NCBI GenBank assembly: GCA_002887195.1
Contig: PJAB01000017.1
Coordinates: forward strand, 1-64,000
Length of the DNA: 64,000 bases
From: Chrysochromulina parva
Lineage: Eukaryota > Haptophyta > Prymnesiales > Chrysochromulinaceae
Reading direction: 5' to 3'
The notes beneath the pieces are model-generated. The model saw only the letters and a program-made list of their open reading frames with translations. It was not told the DNA's origin and made no database searches. Below are positions 11,901 through 20,519 of this stretch, one piece after another (the stretch's first letter is position 1; the number at the start of each line of letters is the position of its first letter). The translations under genes and the position numbers were made by a program.

Positions 11901-14900
11901 GCGGCTACAACGAGATCCTCTTCCGAGATGACCTCAAGATCCTCTACGGCATGCTCGCGACCCAGAGCGTGGCCTTCTTCTTCTCCGATGCGCACGTGGC
12001 CGAGGAAGGCTTCCTCGAGCTCGTCAACAACATGCTCACTGCGGGCATGGTGCCCGCGCTGTACGAGGAGTCGGAGAAGGACGGCCTCATCTCCGGCGTG
12101 CGCGACCAGGCCGTCAAGAAGGGGTGCATCGACTCCAAGGACGCGCTCTGGCAGTACTTCGTCAACAAGTGCCGCGACGCGCTGCACGTGGTGCTCGCGA
12201 TGTCGCCCGTAGGCGAGACGCTGCGCGTGCGCTGCCGCTCCTTCCCAGGCATGGTCAATAACACGGTCATCGACTGGTTTGTGCCATGGCCCGAGCAGGC
12301 TCTACTTTCGGTGGCGGGCGTCTTCCTCGCCGAAGAGGACTTGCCGCAGCAGATGCGCAACGGCATTGTGTCGCACATGGTCATGGTGCACAGCGACTCG
12401 ATGGAGCGATCGGCGGCCTTCTTGACGCAGCTCAAGCGGTACAACTACGTCACGCCCAAGAACTACCTCGACTTCATCTCCAACTACCGCAGCGTGCTCA
12501 AGGAGGAGCGGCGCAAGGTGGACTCGCTCATTGTGCGCCTCGACGGTGGCCTGTCGAAGCTCGTGCAGGCGGCCGTGGAGGTCGACGCGATGCAGGAGAA
12601 GCTCAAGGTCGCGCAAGTCGAGGTTGCGAAGAAGAGCGGCGAGGTGAAGGAGATGCTCGTCGGCATCACAGCCTCATCCAAGGAGGCCGAGGAGAAGCAG
12701 ATCGTCGCCGCCGAGAAGGAGAAGCAGATTGCGATCGACTCGGTTGAGATCGCGGCGACCAAAGCGGAGGCGGAGGCAGCGCTTGAGGAGGCCCTGCCCG
12801 CGCTCGCGGAGGCCGCCGAAGCACTCAACGATCTTAAGAAGGAAGACATCACCGAGCTCAAGGGCTTCAACAACCCCAACATTCTCGTCAAGAATGCCTG
12901 CCTGTGCGTCGTGATCATGAAGGGCATCAAGGAGGTCGACTGGATGGGTGCCAAGAAGATGATGAATGACATGCAATTCCTCTCGTCGCTGCTCACGTTT
13001 GACAAGGACGGGCTCACCGACAAGCAGGTGAAGGACGTGAGGAAGTTCTTTGCCGACCCGGCATTCACCACCGAGAGCGTCGCGACCGTTTCGAAGGCTG
13101 CGGGTGGCCTACTCAAGTGGGTCGCGGCCATCCTGAACTACAACACCGTGGCGAAGACCGTCAACCCGAAGCGCGAGGCCGTCGCCAAGGGCGAGAAGAT
13201 GCTGCGCGCGGCGGGCAAGGAGCTCACCGCCGTGCAGGCGCAGGTCAAGGAGCTCTCCGAGATGCTCGCCGAGCTCAAGGTCAAGTTTGAGGCGGGCTCC
13301 GCAGAGGAGAAGGACCTCTCCGACAAGGCCGAGCTGATGAGCAAGCGGCTCGATGCCGCCACGAAGCTCATCGCCGGCCTCGGCTCGGAGCGCACGCGCT
13401 GGACGTCCGACATGGAGCAGCTGCACAAGACGCGCGACTTGCTCGTGGGCGACTGCCTCACCTCGGCCGCCTTCCTCTCGTACTCGGGCGCCTTCAACGC
13501 CGAGTTCCGGAGAGCGATGATGATCGACTGCTGGGAGGTCGACATTCGCGAGAAGAAGATCGCGCTGTCGGAACCGTTCGCCGTGACCAAGCTGCTCACG
13601 AGTGAAGTCGAGACGTCCAAATGGGCCTCTGAGGGCCTGCCCTCGGACGACCTCTCGATCCAGAACGGCATCCTGACCACCCGATCGTCTCGCTACCCTC
13701 TGTGCATCGACCCGCAGCAGCAGGCGGTCCTCTGGATCAAGAAAAAGGAGGCACGCTCCAACCTGAAGGTGTGCACCTTCAACGACTCGGACTTCCTCAA
13801 GCACCTCGAGATCGCTGTCAACCTCGGCTTCGCCTTCCTCTTCGAGGGCATCGACGAGTACCTCGACCCGATCGTCGACCCGGTGCTCGAGAAGAATCTG
13901 GTCAAGAAGGGCAACGCGCGCACCGTCAAGATTGGCGACAAGGACGTCGAGTGGGACGACTCGTTCCGCATGTACCTCACCTCTAAGATCGCCAACCCGC
14001 ACTACGGCCCCGAGATCTTTGGCAAGGTGATGATCATCAACTACTCTGTCACGGTCAAGGGCCTCGAGGACCAGCTGCTCAACAGCGTCGTGTTCGTTGA
14101 GCGCAACGACCTGGCGCAGCAGGCGGCGCAGCTCGTCGAGGAGTGCGCCGAGCTCGCGACGATGCTCAAGGAGCTCGAGGACACGCTCCTCTTCGAGCTC
14201 GCCAACTCGACGGGCAACATCCTAGACAACACCGACCTGATCTCGACGCTCGAGCAGACCAAGACCAAGGCCACCGAGATCTCGGCCAAGCTCGCCGAGG
14301 CGAAGGTGACCTCGCAGGAGATTGCGATCACGTGCGCCGCCTACCGGCCCGTGGCCAAGCGCGGCTCGATCCTCTTCTTCGTCATGAGCTCGCTCTCGAC
14401 CCTTAACAACATGTACGAGCTCTCGCTCGCGCTCTACATGGTCGTCTTCCTGCAGTCTCTCGAGCGCGCCGAGAAGGACTCGATGCTTGAGAACCGGCTC
14501 GAGAACATCATCCTGACGCTCACGCAGATGTGCTACAACTACTCGTGCCGCTCGATCTTCGAGATCCACAAGCTCATGTTCTCGCTCCAGATGACGTTGC
14601 GCATCATGGCGGGCGACGGCACGCTCGACACGGCGGAGCTCGACTTCTTCCTCAAGGGCAACCTCTCGCTCGAAAAGTGCAAGGACCCGCCGCCCGGAGA
14701 TTTCATCTCCGACTCGGGCTGGCACGACATGCAACGTCTCATCAAGATGGGCGACCACTTCAAGGACCTGACCAACGACGTCAAGGCAAACATCGAGGAG
14801 TGGAGGGCGTGGTACGATCTCGATGCGCCCGAGGCGGTCAAGTACCCGTGCGGTTACGACCAGAAGCTGAACCTGATGCAGAAGATGATGCTCCTGCGCT

Positions 14901-16852
14901 GCTTCCGCGTCGACCGCGTCTTCATCGCCATCACCAAGTTCGTCATCGGCCAGATGAGCGAGTACTTCGTCACGCCGCCCGTGCTCGACTTTGACATCAT
15001 CTTCAAGGACTCGACGCCGATGGTGCCGGTCATCTTCGTCCTCTCGCCCGGCGCCGACCCGGCCACCGACCTCTTCAAGCTCTCGGTCAAGTGCGGGATG
15101 AGCGGCCCCAAGATGAAGTACATGGCGCTCGGCCAAGGCCAGGGCCCCGTCGCGCAGGCGATGCTCGAGGGGGGCTCGCAGAAGGGTCACTGGGTGCTGC
15201 TCCAGAATTGCCACCTGCTGCCCAGCTGGCTCAAGACGCTCGAGAAGATCCTCGAGAAGATCACGAACCCGCACGACGACTTCCGGCTCTGGTGCACCAC
15301 CGCGCCCACAGAGGCGATGCCCATCGGCGTGCTGCAGCGCTCGATCAAGGCGGTCACCGAGCCACCCAACGGACTCAAGCTGAATATGCTCGCCTCGTAC
15401 TCCAAGGTGCCCGAGGACCTGCTCGAGGGGTGCCCACACGAGGCCTTCCGGCCGTGCGTCTTCGTGCTCGCCTTCTTCCACGCCGTCGTGCAGGAGCGGC
15501 GCAAGTATGGCAAGGTGGGCTGGAACGTCAAATACGACTACAACGACTCGGACTTCTCCGTCTCCATCAAGCTGCTCGAGAACTACCTGGCCAAGGCGCA
15601 CTCCAACGGCGACACGCAGATCCCGTGGGATACGCTGCGCTACCTCGTGGGCGAGGTCATGTACGGCGGGCGCGTCACCGACGACTGCGACCGGCGCATC
15701 GTCGAGACGTACATGCAGGAGTACCTCGGCGACTTTTTGTTCGACACGTTCCAGCCATTCCACTTTTACGAGGATGAGGAGCACCGCACCAAGGGGGGCA
15801 GCCACGGCTGCGACTACAAGATCCCGCCGCTCGGCAACAAGGACCGGTACCTCACGGCCATCGAGAACTTTCCAGGCATCGAAGCGCAGACGCCCGAAGT
15901 CTTTGGCATGCACCCGAACGCCGAGATCGACTACCTGACCTCGGCGACCAAGTCGCTGATGGCCGACCTCATCGAGCTGCAGCCTCGCGAAGCGGGCGGC
16001 GGTGGCGGCATCTCGCGCGACGACTACATTTCGAGCATCGCGTCGGATGTCGAGTCCAAGTTGCCGTCCCTCTTCGATCTGAACAAGCTACGCAAGGACC
16101 TCGAGGCAGACGGCTTCTCGCCTGTCTTCGTGGTGCTCGTACAGGAGCTCGAGCGGTGGGATAAGCTCAACATCAAGATGTCCAAGTCGCTCAGCCAGCT
16201 CAAGAAGGCCATCAAGGGCGAGATCGCCATGTCGGCCGAACTGGATGGGCTCGGCACGAACCTGTTCAACGGCCAGCTGCCCATGATGTGGCGCAAGCTC
16301 ACGCCGCAGACGGATAAGATGCTCGGCTCGTGGGTGACGTACCACTTGAACCGCGACACGCAGTACAAGGCGTGGGTCGCCGAGGGCGAGCCAAAGGTCA
16401 TGTGGCTCTCGGGCCTCTCCATCCCAGAGACGTACACCGCCGCGCTCGTGCAGACCACGTGCCGGCGCTACGGCTGGCCGCTCGACAAGACGACGCTCTT
16501 CACGAAGGTCACCAAGTTCACCCAGAGCAAGGATGTGGGCGAGAGGCTCAAGGACGGCTGCTACGTGATCGGTCTCTCCATTGAGGGCGCCGCTTGGGAC
16601 GTTGAGAACCAGCTCCTCATTAGGCAGCCGCCCAAGGTACTTGTGCAAGATCTGCCTATCATGCAGATCATCCCCGTCGAGGCGAACAAGCTCAAGCTGC
16701 ACGGCACCATCCGCGTGCCACTGTACATCACGCAGCAGCGGCGCAACGCCATGGGCGTCGGCATGATGATGGAGGCCGACCTGGACACCCGAGAGCACAA
16801 GTCGCACTGGATCCTGCAGGGCGTGGCGCTCGTGCTCAATACGGATGCGTAA
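2969..16852 (+). CDS. DNAH10: Axonemal dynein heavy chain, inner-arm I1/f 1-beta (DNAH10) type
   Basis: 4627 residues in one uninterrupted frame, slightly longer than the usual 4400-4600. The motor has four P-loops: GPAGTGKT at 1962 (AAA1), GPTGGGKT at 2243 (AAA2), GESGTAKT at 2593 (AAA3) and GVGGSGKQ at 2950 (AAA4). The AAA1 Walker B/switch region reads GCFDEFNR. The antiparallel stalk spans about 3207-3295 and 3398-3478, with the microtubule-binding tip between. AAA5, AAA6 and a complete C-terminal domain follow. Segments such as DLFPGLDCPRVRYPSFNDA and WVENMNSVMDDNKLLTL are what I remember of DNAH10/1-beta chains, so I place it there rather than with outer-arm chains; this subtype call is less certain than the family. 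An acidic Pro/Glu/Ala-rich insert (about 76-166) interrupts the N-terminal tail. It powers ciliary bending as a minus-end-directed ATPase. Confidence 0.95.
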   Translation: MSSAQTTWLKGIVVKSLGSTDRAFEYMLAESPANKELLKSFFANDGVSSPAAIVFSTSQMETSFARLVHGGKLSGDGEEAPPEPEPEPEPPAAEPAAEGEDSPPAEGGEGGEAAPPAEGGEAAPPAEGGEAAPPTEGAPAEEAAPPAEEAAPPPPAAAKPKPRQDPAELLQIHMHIAHAHMPTAACVGRLVYFTVIAETPGPIADRAGNASGVAEEVAGKINYGVLAGGSMIQLEQLLHEVYLPLLSHNQQQMANSKDIEAHQDSAEFMANMQKFGSQLQHAIQQMTGDVRLTIPAITIDEDGIDAAAKDKGLVQQLEAALEDWTPNIAMAIETQMGKQPVGKGPLAEIEFWRARAAAISTLYEQLNRPNARRMVMVLERLGPDSASGSLLPGFNYQFSELEKRYVEAKDNVKFLTTLERHFKHIRDGALTQILDTLPSMMNALRMVWVISRHYKDDTRMEPLFGRIGWEIANRVSTMINMRTIFRDSAEKSLRLIVDSQKVLAAWEQTYLDMRQKIEESGRDNRWEFDRNKLFARTRYMEKRCGDLKDVAEILADMRAMLGPELKAVTGDAKGIDEVMARVEALVVPLETAPFDLFDRRYQTSWEAAMGKFRENVAAINETLQKFMDDSFHKLRNAEGAFDLLQKFRSMPQSQEAQAKLIERKTADILAQYEAELDHVHGLFTDRQEDPPLSKNQPPLAGAINWSHSLFLRIRKTIAKFQSLDDEMFLSEQGKAIAQKFVRVSKAIRHYEKGKFDEWKETVNRRAMDCLKQNIFTTNAKGGIVVNFDEQLTVLIRESKYLDRMGFSVPETALNVTLQEDKYHSYVESLNAMLAAHQAVLDSLSAVETELLQEKIGALRRSLDKGFTLLNWNSLSIPEFTTSCNKEIAAFQTVAKQMHKNSANIKEIVDAIAKVQLIERPGHEATSIPELGELMDDFEKRRAEKIDKLKRQYTQIGPLLIKVEEMVANTNSGRSPAMASYYAYWERQLFAALTRMVLSALQVLLKLLTPKAPEPGATVLPVPLFHVTGQLSAPEVLVSPPLSEINKALGKLVKSLVDSARTFVRWLHGSCIETPPQNISDEEDPIIFSYYSDIIANNEVQNYVARVTREIEKTFGRVNKELDAYRKYDQLWKTDKVQHLAKFEQKQPTCVMFDSRLQSYSQVVATAHEMQPEVTVDFIKIGVSTLLLDIQEHAKAWIQAIGALMHKMGVGGLKELNESMASESLELDKDPDTLDDLKHVLGLIADINRRSMLTKLRYEGLEEWYRTLAVYDYVVPEEETAMVPLLRTNWAALCAKAKQTDRSLGRVKKQFTIVTQGEVAEFVEQVKAMYDEFIKRGPGTPAPDLDQGIELMAQYTKTLAEMSARRVFLSEALSLFGLPFQAYPELANVESDLKQLSVVYDIYAEQKEQRENWALTLWSELDITVIEKGMEVFDSRLKKLAKEYKALKPFKKVEEAIVGFVASLPLIQTLKNDALRERHWKKIMEVTEITFDMNPKTFTLGALFDMQLDRFEEQVIEITGGATKELTIESGINQIRDTWRVQKFEVLKYFKGTQERGLVLKATDEIQQTLEDQMMNLSSMMSSRFVAPFLDLTQKWEKLMSLISEVIDVWMKVQAKWMYLEAIFVGSEDIRLQLPEEAKKFDRIHTAFKKIMTETQKNPNVLEACSAEGRFTTLAGLFGDLESCQKSLSDYLETKRTSFPRFYFLSDDELLQILGTSDPTAVQEHMLKLFDNTAALTFGSGGAKVLGMVSPEKEKFAFETVRGTEGAVENWLLGCEQEMAATLLQIHKRAVFYYCKMDRIEWLKKEAGMVVNTGAQIWWTFEVMDVFNRVFKGEKTAMKTFAIKCSQVLLDLIVAVRDPKNSKQASKKINTLIIIDVHARDIIDKFVTDSVLDEREFAWESQLRFFWDHDRDNVIIRQCSGQFDYGYEYQGLNGRLVITPLTDRCYMTCTQSLHYRLGCAPSGPAGTGKTETVKDLSKAMSVQCKVFCCGEGLDYKAMGSIYSGLVQTGAWGCFDEFNRIPVEVLSVVSAQIKCIQAALTEGLKRFAFEGREIALVATVGIYITMNPGYAGRAELPDNLKALFRPVVMVTPNLAMICENMLMSEGFGKAKLLAQKMTVLYRLAEAQLSKQYHYDFKLRALKSVLVMAGGLKRGSPEFDESTILMRALRDMNMPKFIYADVPLFRGLIADLFPGLDCPRVRYPSFNDAVEQAMTEFGMKLLDIQLDKVIQLYETLFTRHTTMIVGPTGGGKTACLASLLRAQIITGMPSKQFVINPKAQPISELYGNLDPATRDWTDGLLSNIFRDMNKPVPEDKPERRYIVYDGDVDAVWVENMNSVMDDNKLLTLPNGERIRLNFPTSTMLFEVFDLQYASPATISRCGMVYVDPKDIGSAPYLWRWLNGRPEAEQAVLRPLCEKYFEGNSNILDFVIEGIEDRSLMKMVDPPKFVTPMTDLGVVQQFTAMVASMLTEERNITDPQVVEAAMLLAITWSMGGAVVGTARKMFDAFLKKISGLTVGNSNEAAVGSLPGALPTLHDYTFDFEQKRWKPWTDLVPTYDPPPDGKFSSIMVPTLDTVRSTWLLDSIVSVRGACLFVGESGTAKTTVISKYLGSRNPDKFTTLGINFSSRTSSLDVQTAIEASIEKRTKDTFGPPAGKKLIVFVDDLNMPKVDTYGTQQPNALLKMLIDKGFIYDRGKELTIKYIKDMLYVAAMVPGRNDVDPRFIRLYNTFCITFPPEESIKRIYSTILERFFDSGAFHSSLKGAFSSSVSSTTMEIFNAIVEKLPPTPAKFHYIFNLRDLSRITEGVMMATPDKFPESKCVVRLLRNEILRVIFDRLVGSADKEFVTAKIEECFRKNFSADADYAMVNPVLFGDFMLYNEIEEQKNAGGTELVRLYEDMTDYNKIKPVLNEVLEKYNMTNKAMNLVLFEDCLSHLVSLHRLMRMPRGNALLVGVGGSGKQSITRLAAFTAEASVFTITLTRGYNEILFRDDLKILYGMLATQSVAFFFSDAHVAEEGFLELVNNMLTAGMVPALYEESEKDGLISGVRDQAVKKGCIDSKDALWQYFVNKCRDALHVVLAMSPVGETLRVRCRSFPGMVNNTVIDWFVPWPEQALLSVAGVFLAEEDLPQQMRNGIVSHMVMVHSDSMERSAAFLTQLKRYNYVTPKNYLDFISNYRSVLKEERRKVDSLIVRLDGGLSKLVQAAVEVDAMQEKLKVAQVEVAKKSGEVKEMLVGITASSKEAEEKQIVAAEKEKQIAIDSVEIAATKAEAEAALEEALPALAEAAEALNDLKKEDITELKGFNNPNILVKNACLCVVIMKGIKEVDWMGAKKMMNDMQFLSSLLTFDKDGLTDKQVKDVRKFFADPAFTTESVATVSKAAGGLLKWVAAILNYNTVAKTVNPKREAVAKGEKMLRAAGKELTAVQAQVKELSEMLAELKVKFEAGSAEEKDLSDKAELMSKRLDAATKLIAGLGSERTRWTSDMEQLHKTRDLLVGDCLTSAAFLSYSGAFNAEFRRAMMIDCWEVDIREKKIALSEPFAVTKLLTSEVETSKWASEGLPSDDLSIQNGILTTRSSRYPLCIDPQQQAVLWIKKKEARSNLKVCTFNDSDFLKHLEIAVNLGFAFLFEGIDEYLDPIVDPVLEKNLVKKGNARTVKIGDKDVEWDDSFRMYLTSKIANPHYGPEIFGKVMIINYSVTVKGLEDQLLNSVVFVERNDLAQQAAQLVEECAELATMLKELEDTLLFELANSTGNILDNTDLISTLEQTKTKATEISAKLAEAKVTSQEIAITCAAYRPVAKRGSILFFVMSSLSTLNNMYELSLALYMVVFLQSLERAEKDSMLENRLENIILTLTQMCYNYSCRSIFEIHKLMFSLQMTLRIMAGDGTLDTAELDFFLKGNLSLEKCKDPPPGDFISDSGWHDMQRLIKMGDHFKDLTNDVKANIEEWRAWYDLDAPEAVKYPCGYDQKLNLMQKMMLLRCFRVDRVFIAITKFVIGQMSEYFVTPPVLDFDIIFKDSTPMVPVIFVLSPGADPATDLFKLSVKCGMSGPKMKYMALGQGQGPVAQAMLEGGSQKGHWVLLQNCHLLPSWLKTLEKILEKITNPHDDFRLWCTTAPTEAMPIGVLQRSIKAVTEPPNGLKLNMLASYSKVPEDLLEGCPHEAFRPCVFVLAFFHAVVQERRKYGKVGWNVKYDYNDSDFSVSIKLLENYLAKAHSNGDTQIPWDTLRYLVGEVMYGGRVTDDCDRRIVETYMQEYLGDFLFDTFQPFHFYEDEEHRTKGGSHGCDYKIPPLGNKDRYLTAIENFPGIEAQTPEVFGMHPNAEIDYLTSATKSLMADLIELQPREAGGGGGISRDDYISSIASDVESKLPSLFDLNKLRKDLEADGFSPVFVVLVQELERWDKLNIKMSKSLSQLKKAIKGEIAMSAELDGLGTNLFNGQLPMMWRKLTPQTDKMLGSWVTYHLNRDTQYKAWVAEGEPKVMWLSGLSIPETYTAALVQTTCRRYGWPLDKTTLFTKVTKFTQSKDVGERLKDGCYVIGLSIEGAAWDVENQLLIRQPPKVLVQDLPIMQIIPVEANKLKLHGTIRVPLYITQQRRNAMGVGMMMEADLDTREHKSHWILQGVALVLNTDA

Positions 16853-17010
16853 GCCCCGGAGAATCGCGTCGCGGGTTACTTTCGGTCACATGCTCATGAG
16901 TTGTGGGTGCATTATTATTAAGTTTTTAACGACGGGGTCTAGGCCTTCTTCACAGCCAACATCTTCCTTTCACAGCATGACAAGCAGACCTCGGCGACTC
17001 CGCGAGAAAG

Positions 17011-19668
17011 ATGTCCATGGGCCGGACCATCACGTTACAGCTCGCCCTTTTCACCTTTACGAGTGCTGCAGCCGCGGCCGCGACCCCATCCGCGTACCAC
17101 ATCGACGACTCTGCCGGACCCGCGCGGCCTTTCCACGGCATCGGCGGCCTCTCTGGCGGCGGCGCCACCTCTGTGCTGCTTCCCTCGTACCCGGAGCCGC
17201 AGCGCTCCACGATCCTAGACCTCCTCTTCAAGCCCAACTACGGCGCGGCGCTGCAGATCCTGAAGGTGGAGATCGGCGGCGACGCACAGAGCACGGACGG
17301 CGCGGAGTCGAGCCACATGCATGACCCATGGGCGACGCCAGATTTTACACGTGGTTACGAGTGGTTTCTAATGAAGGAGGCAAAGGCGCGCAACCCTGAG
17401 ATCAAGCTGTACGGCCTGCCGTGGGCGTTTCCGCAGTGGGTGTCCTGCGCCCCCGGTACGCTGCACGACTGCACGGGCAACGCGTACGACCGCCCCCAGC
17501 AGACGGCGGATTACATCACCTCATGGGTGCGCGGGGCAAAGGAGGTGCACGGCTTGGACATTGACTACCTCGGCTGCTGGAACGAGAGGGCGTACAATAA
17601 GTCCTACATGGAGGTGCTGCGCCGCACCCTGGACAGCGCGGGGTATAGGAACACCAAGCTCATCGCGAACGACAACGACTTTCCCTCCGTCGCAAAGGAC
17701 GTCAACTCGGACCCCGCGTTTGCGGCTGCCCTGTGGGGCCTTGGGGCGCATTATCCGAATATGGTAAGTGGGCCTGATGCGGAGAAGACGGGCATGCCTT
17801 TATGGGCGTCCGAGGAAGACTCGACGTACAACAATGCCGTCGGCGCGGGCTGCTGGGCGCGCGTGCTCAATCAAAACTTTGTGCGAGGCAACATGAGTGC
17901 GTCGATCAACTGGAACCTGATCGCCGCCTACCAAAAGGGGACCAACTGGTGGCGAGCGGGGCTGATGACCGCCTTTCAACCGTGGAGCGGTGCCTTCGGC
18001 TCCCTGGCCATGATTTGGGCCACCGCGCACACGACCCAGTTCACCAGAGTGGGCAACTTCTCCTACCTTGCAAACGGCACGGGGCCAGGCACGGGCAGCG
18101 GCCTACTGGCCCTTGGAGGCTCCTATGTGACCCTGCAGGACTTTGGCACGGGCGAGTTCACCGTCGTCATTGAAAAGATGTCCCGCGACCATTCGCCCTG
18201 CTGCCGGCCCGCCCTCGCCGACTTCAGCGTCGCCACGGAGACGGCCACCTTCACGCTCACTGGCGCACCAGCCAAGGTGGCCTCCCTGTACTTATGGCGC
18301 ACGCACTGGGCCTTTGGCGCGCCGGGCGACGCCACAACCGAGTTCGAGCAGCAGCCTGCCGTACCGGTGGTGGGCGGCAAGTTCACCCTCACACTCGAGC
18401 CCGACAGCATGTACACGCTCACCACGCTGCCCGGGGGCGCCAAGGGCGCCTTCCCTGCGTCGCCGCCAGTCGCGCCGTTCCCCGCAGCGTTCACAGACGA
18501 CTTTGAGAGTTGTGCTCCCGGCAGCGAAGCTAAGTTCTGGTCGGATCAGAACGGCATCTTTGAGTGCCAGCCGCCCAACCCCAGCGACCCTACCCACGGC
18601 GTCGTGATGCGTCAGATGGTGCCGCTGGTGCCCATTGCGTGGGGTGGTGACAACCGGCCACACACGATCATCGGCTCCCGCGACCTCGTGGACACCTCCT
18701 TCTCGGTGGACGTGCGCCTGACGGAACCCAACGGCAGCGTCACGCTGGGCGCACGGCTGGGCTGCCCCGCCGCCACCAAATGCGAGTACGGCGACTACTA
18801 CGGCGCACTGTTCTCATTCGATGTCGCTGGGCATTGGAACCTTACCGGGTCCACCGCCGGTGTGCAACGGTCGCCCGCGCAGGCCTCCGGCGCGCTGGGC
18901 AGCCCGCTGGGCGTGGGCGCATGGCACCGCTTCCGGCTGGACGTGAACGGCACTCGTGCGTCCGTGTGGGTGGATAACATGCCCGTGCCCGGGGCGCAGG
19001 GGCTCAACGTCGCCTTTGCAGGGAGCAGCGGATTCGCCGCTCTGGGTACGGTGCAATTTGGGCACTTCACCGAGTTCGATAACGTGGCGCTCTACAGCAC
19101 GGCCACCGCATGCAGTGCCGCGTGGCCCGAAGCGGGGATGGCGGTGAAGGCCGTCTCATGTGCCTCCGAGGTGGGTCCACGTCCGGGCGCACGCTTCACG
19201 TTTATGCCCCTCAACCAGAGCGAGTGCACCCTTGGCTCTCCATGCAACGGCGTGCATGGCGCCTTCGCACTGGTGGCCAACGCCTCCCTCTCCCTCTGCA
19301 TAGCTGTGGACAAGGGCGGCGTGGGCAAGGAGTGGCCGCTGGTACTCCAGCCCTGCGTCACGGGCGAGCCCACACAGGTCTTTCGGCAGCAGTACGCGCA
19401 CCTGTATGACTCGAAGATCGTACACGTCGAGTCGGGGCGTTTCGTGGCGCTGCCCGCGCCGGACGTGGGCTCGCCTGCGGTCGTGCGCGCGCAGAACGCG
19501 TCCGGTACTTTTGTATTCGTCGGAGACGAGGCGGAGATTGTGTCCATCAACGAGTACAGCGTGGTGAGCGGAGCGTCTCCCCCCCTCCCGAGCCCTCCCG
19601 TCACTGTGCTCACGCTACCCGCGCGCCCTTCCCCTGTTTGGGCAGTGCCTCGGGAGCTGCTGAAGTAG
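17011..19668 (+). CDS. GALC: Galactocerebrosidase (GH59 beta-galactosylceramidase)
   Basis: 885 residues. A hydrophobic signal peptide (about 5-25) leads into the GH59 start, with GIGGLSGGGATS and YPEPQRS as in animal GALC. The acid/base glutamate is E192 in CWNERAYN. The nucleophile is E268 in LWASEEDST. Their 76-residue spacing equals that of the human pair (182 and 258). The TIM barrel is followed by the beta-sandwich and a lectin-like domain (about 495-690), then an extra C-terminal segment of about 190 residues. The enzyme removes galactose from galactosylceramide and related lipids, normally in an acidic lumen. It is longer than human GALC because of the C-terminal extension. No intron is evident. 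It follows the dynein gene in the same orientation 158 bases downstream. Confidence 0.93.
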   Translation: MSMGRTITLQLALFTFTSAAAAAATPSAYHIDDSAGPARPFHGIGGLSGGGATSVLLPSYPEPQRSTILDLLFKPNYGAALQILKVEIGGDAQSTDGAESSHMHDPWATPDFTRGYEWFLMKEAKARNPEIKLYGLPWAFPQWVSCAPGTLHDCTGNAYDRPQQTADYITSWVRGAKEVHGLDIDYLGCWNERAYNKSYMEVLRRTLDSAGYRNTKLIANDNDFPSVAKDVNSDPAFAAALWGLGAHYPNMVSGPDAEKTGMPLWASEEDSTYNNAVGAGCWARVLNQNFVRGNMSASINWNLIAAYQKGTNWWRAGLMTAFQPWSGAFGSLAMIWATAHTTQFTRVGNFSYLANGTGPGTGSGLLALGGSYVTLQDFGTGEFTVVIEKMSRDHSPCCRPALADFSVATETATFTLTGAPAKVASLYLWRTHWAFGAPGDATTEFEQQPAVPVVGGKFTLTLEPDSMYTLTTLPGGAKGAFPASPPVAPFPAAFTDDFESCAPGSEAKFWSDQNGIFECQPPNPSDPTHGVVMRQMVPLVPIAWGGDNRPHTIIGSRDLVDTSFSVDVRLTEPNGSVTLGARLGCPAATKCEYGDYYGALFSFDVAGHWNLTGSTAGVQRSPAQASGALGSPLGVGAWHRFRLDVNGTRASVWVDNMPVPGAQGLNVAFAGSSGFAALGTVQFGHFTEFDNVALYSTATACSAAWPEAGMAVKAVSCASEVGPRPGARFTFMPLNQSECTLGSPCNGVHGAFALVANASLSLCIAVDKGGVGKEWPLVLQPCVTGEPTQVFRQQYAHLYDSKIVHVESGRFVALPAPDVGSPAVVRAQNASGTFVFVGDEAEIVSINEYSVVSGASPPLPSPPVTVLTLPARPSPVWAVPRELLK

Positions 19669-20519
19669 ACTCGAGCCATCGTCACACGTGCACATCACAC
19701 GGGCCTTCGAGACGGCGGCCATGCCAGTGCCATCTGGTAGCCTGCGGCTCAGTCGCGGCTGGCGTAGTTCGTGAGCAGCCATGCGGCAAGTGCGGACCGC
19801 ACTCCGCAGCAAAGGGCCGAGGCGGTGTCACGACTGGTGAAGGCGACGGTGCCCTGCTCCGCGTGGCTCCCTTGGCTGCCCGGCCTGACACCTCGCCAGG
19901 TGCATGCACAGTAGCCATGGTTCACCTTTACAGCTGCTAGCTCGAGCTAGACACGTGTCATGTGATCAAACTCCAGAGCGGACCCGCTGGCTTCAGGGTT
20001 CACTTCAGGGTATGACCCAGACGGTATAGTTACCGTACTTAGTGGACGCGGAACGGGAAACTTTGCTAACGTTATCGCGCGCGTCCGATCTCCCCTTGCC
20101 ATCTCCCCGAGTGGCGAGTCGACGTTACGGTTCAGGTGGTCGCACGTCTTCCTTTTTGCGCACGATTCGCGCAGCGCCGGGGCATTTCGAGCGGGCATTT
20201 GTACCGGGCACCGTCGGGTGTGCTTCTATCAGTGTTGTGTGTGCGATCACATCATGTCTGACGATCGTGAAGCTGCACTGTCACATTGTCGAGACTCGAG
20301 AGCTTTCGCTCGACGGTGTTCGGAAATCACACCGTCACCGGTGGTCATCAGTGGTGTGTCGGCGGCATGAAGTGAGGAAACTATCTTTAAGTGTTCACAT
20401 GACCTCTCGGAAAGGCGGGCGCCCTTCGCGAGAGCCGGCTGTGCGGCCTCTCCACTTCCCGCTCGAGCACGCTCGCGCCCTTCGTGCGTCGGTGAACGGT
20501 GCGCTCGCCCCACAACAAG
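19669..20519. other. Intergenic, nothing recognised
   Basis: 850 bases between GALC and the RING-finger gene. Short open frames exist on both strands but have no domain, no coherent composition and overlap each other. I see no RNA gene. Confidence 0.5.
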
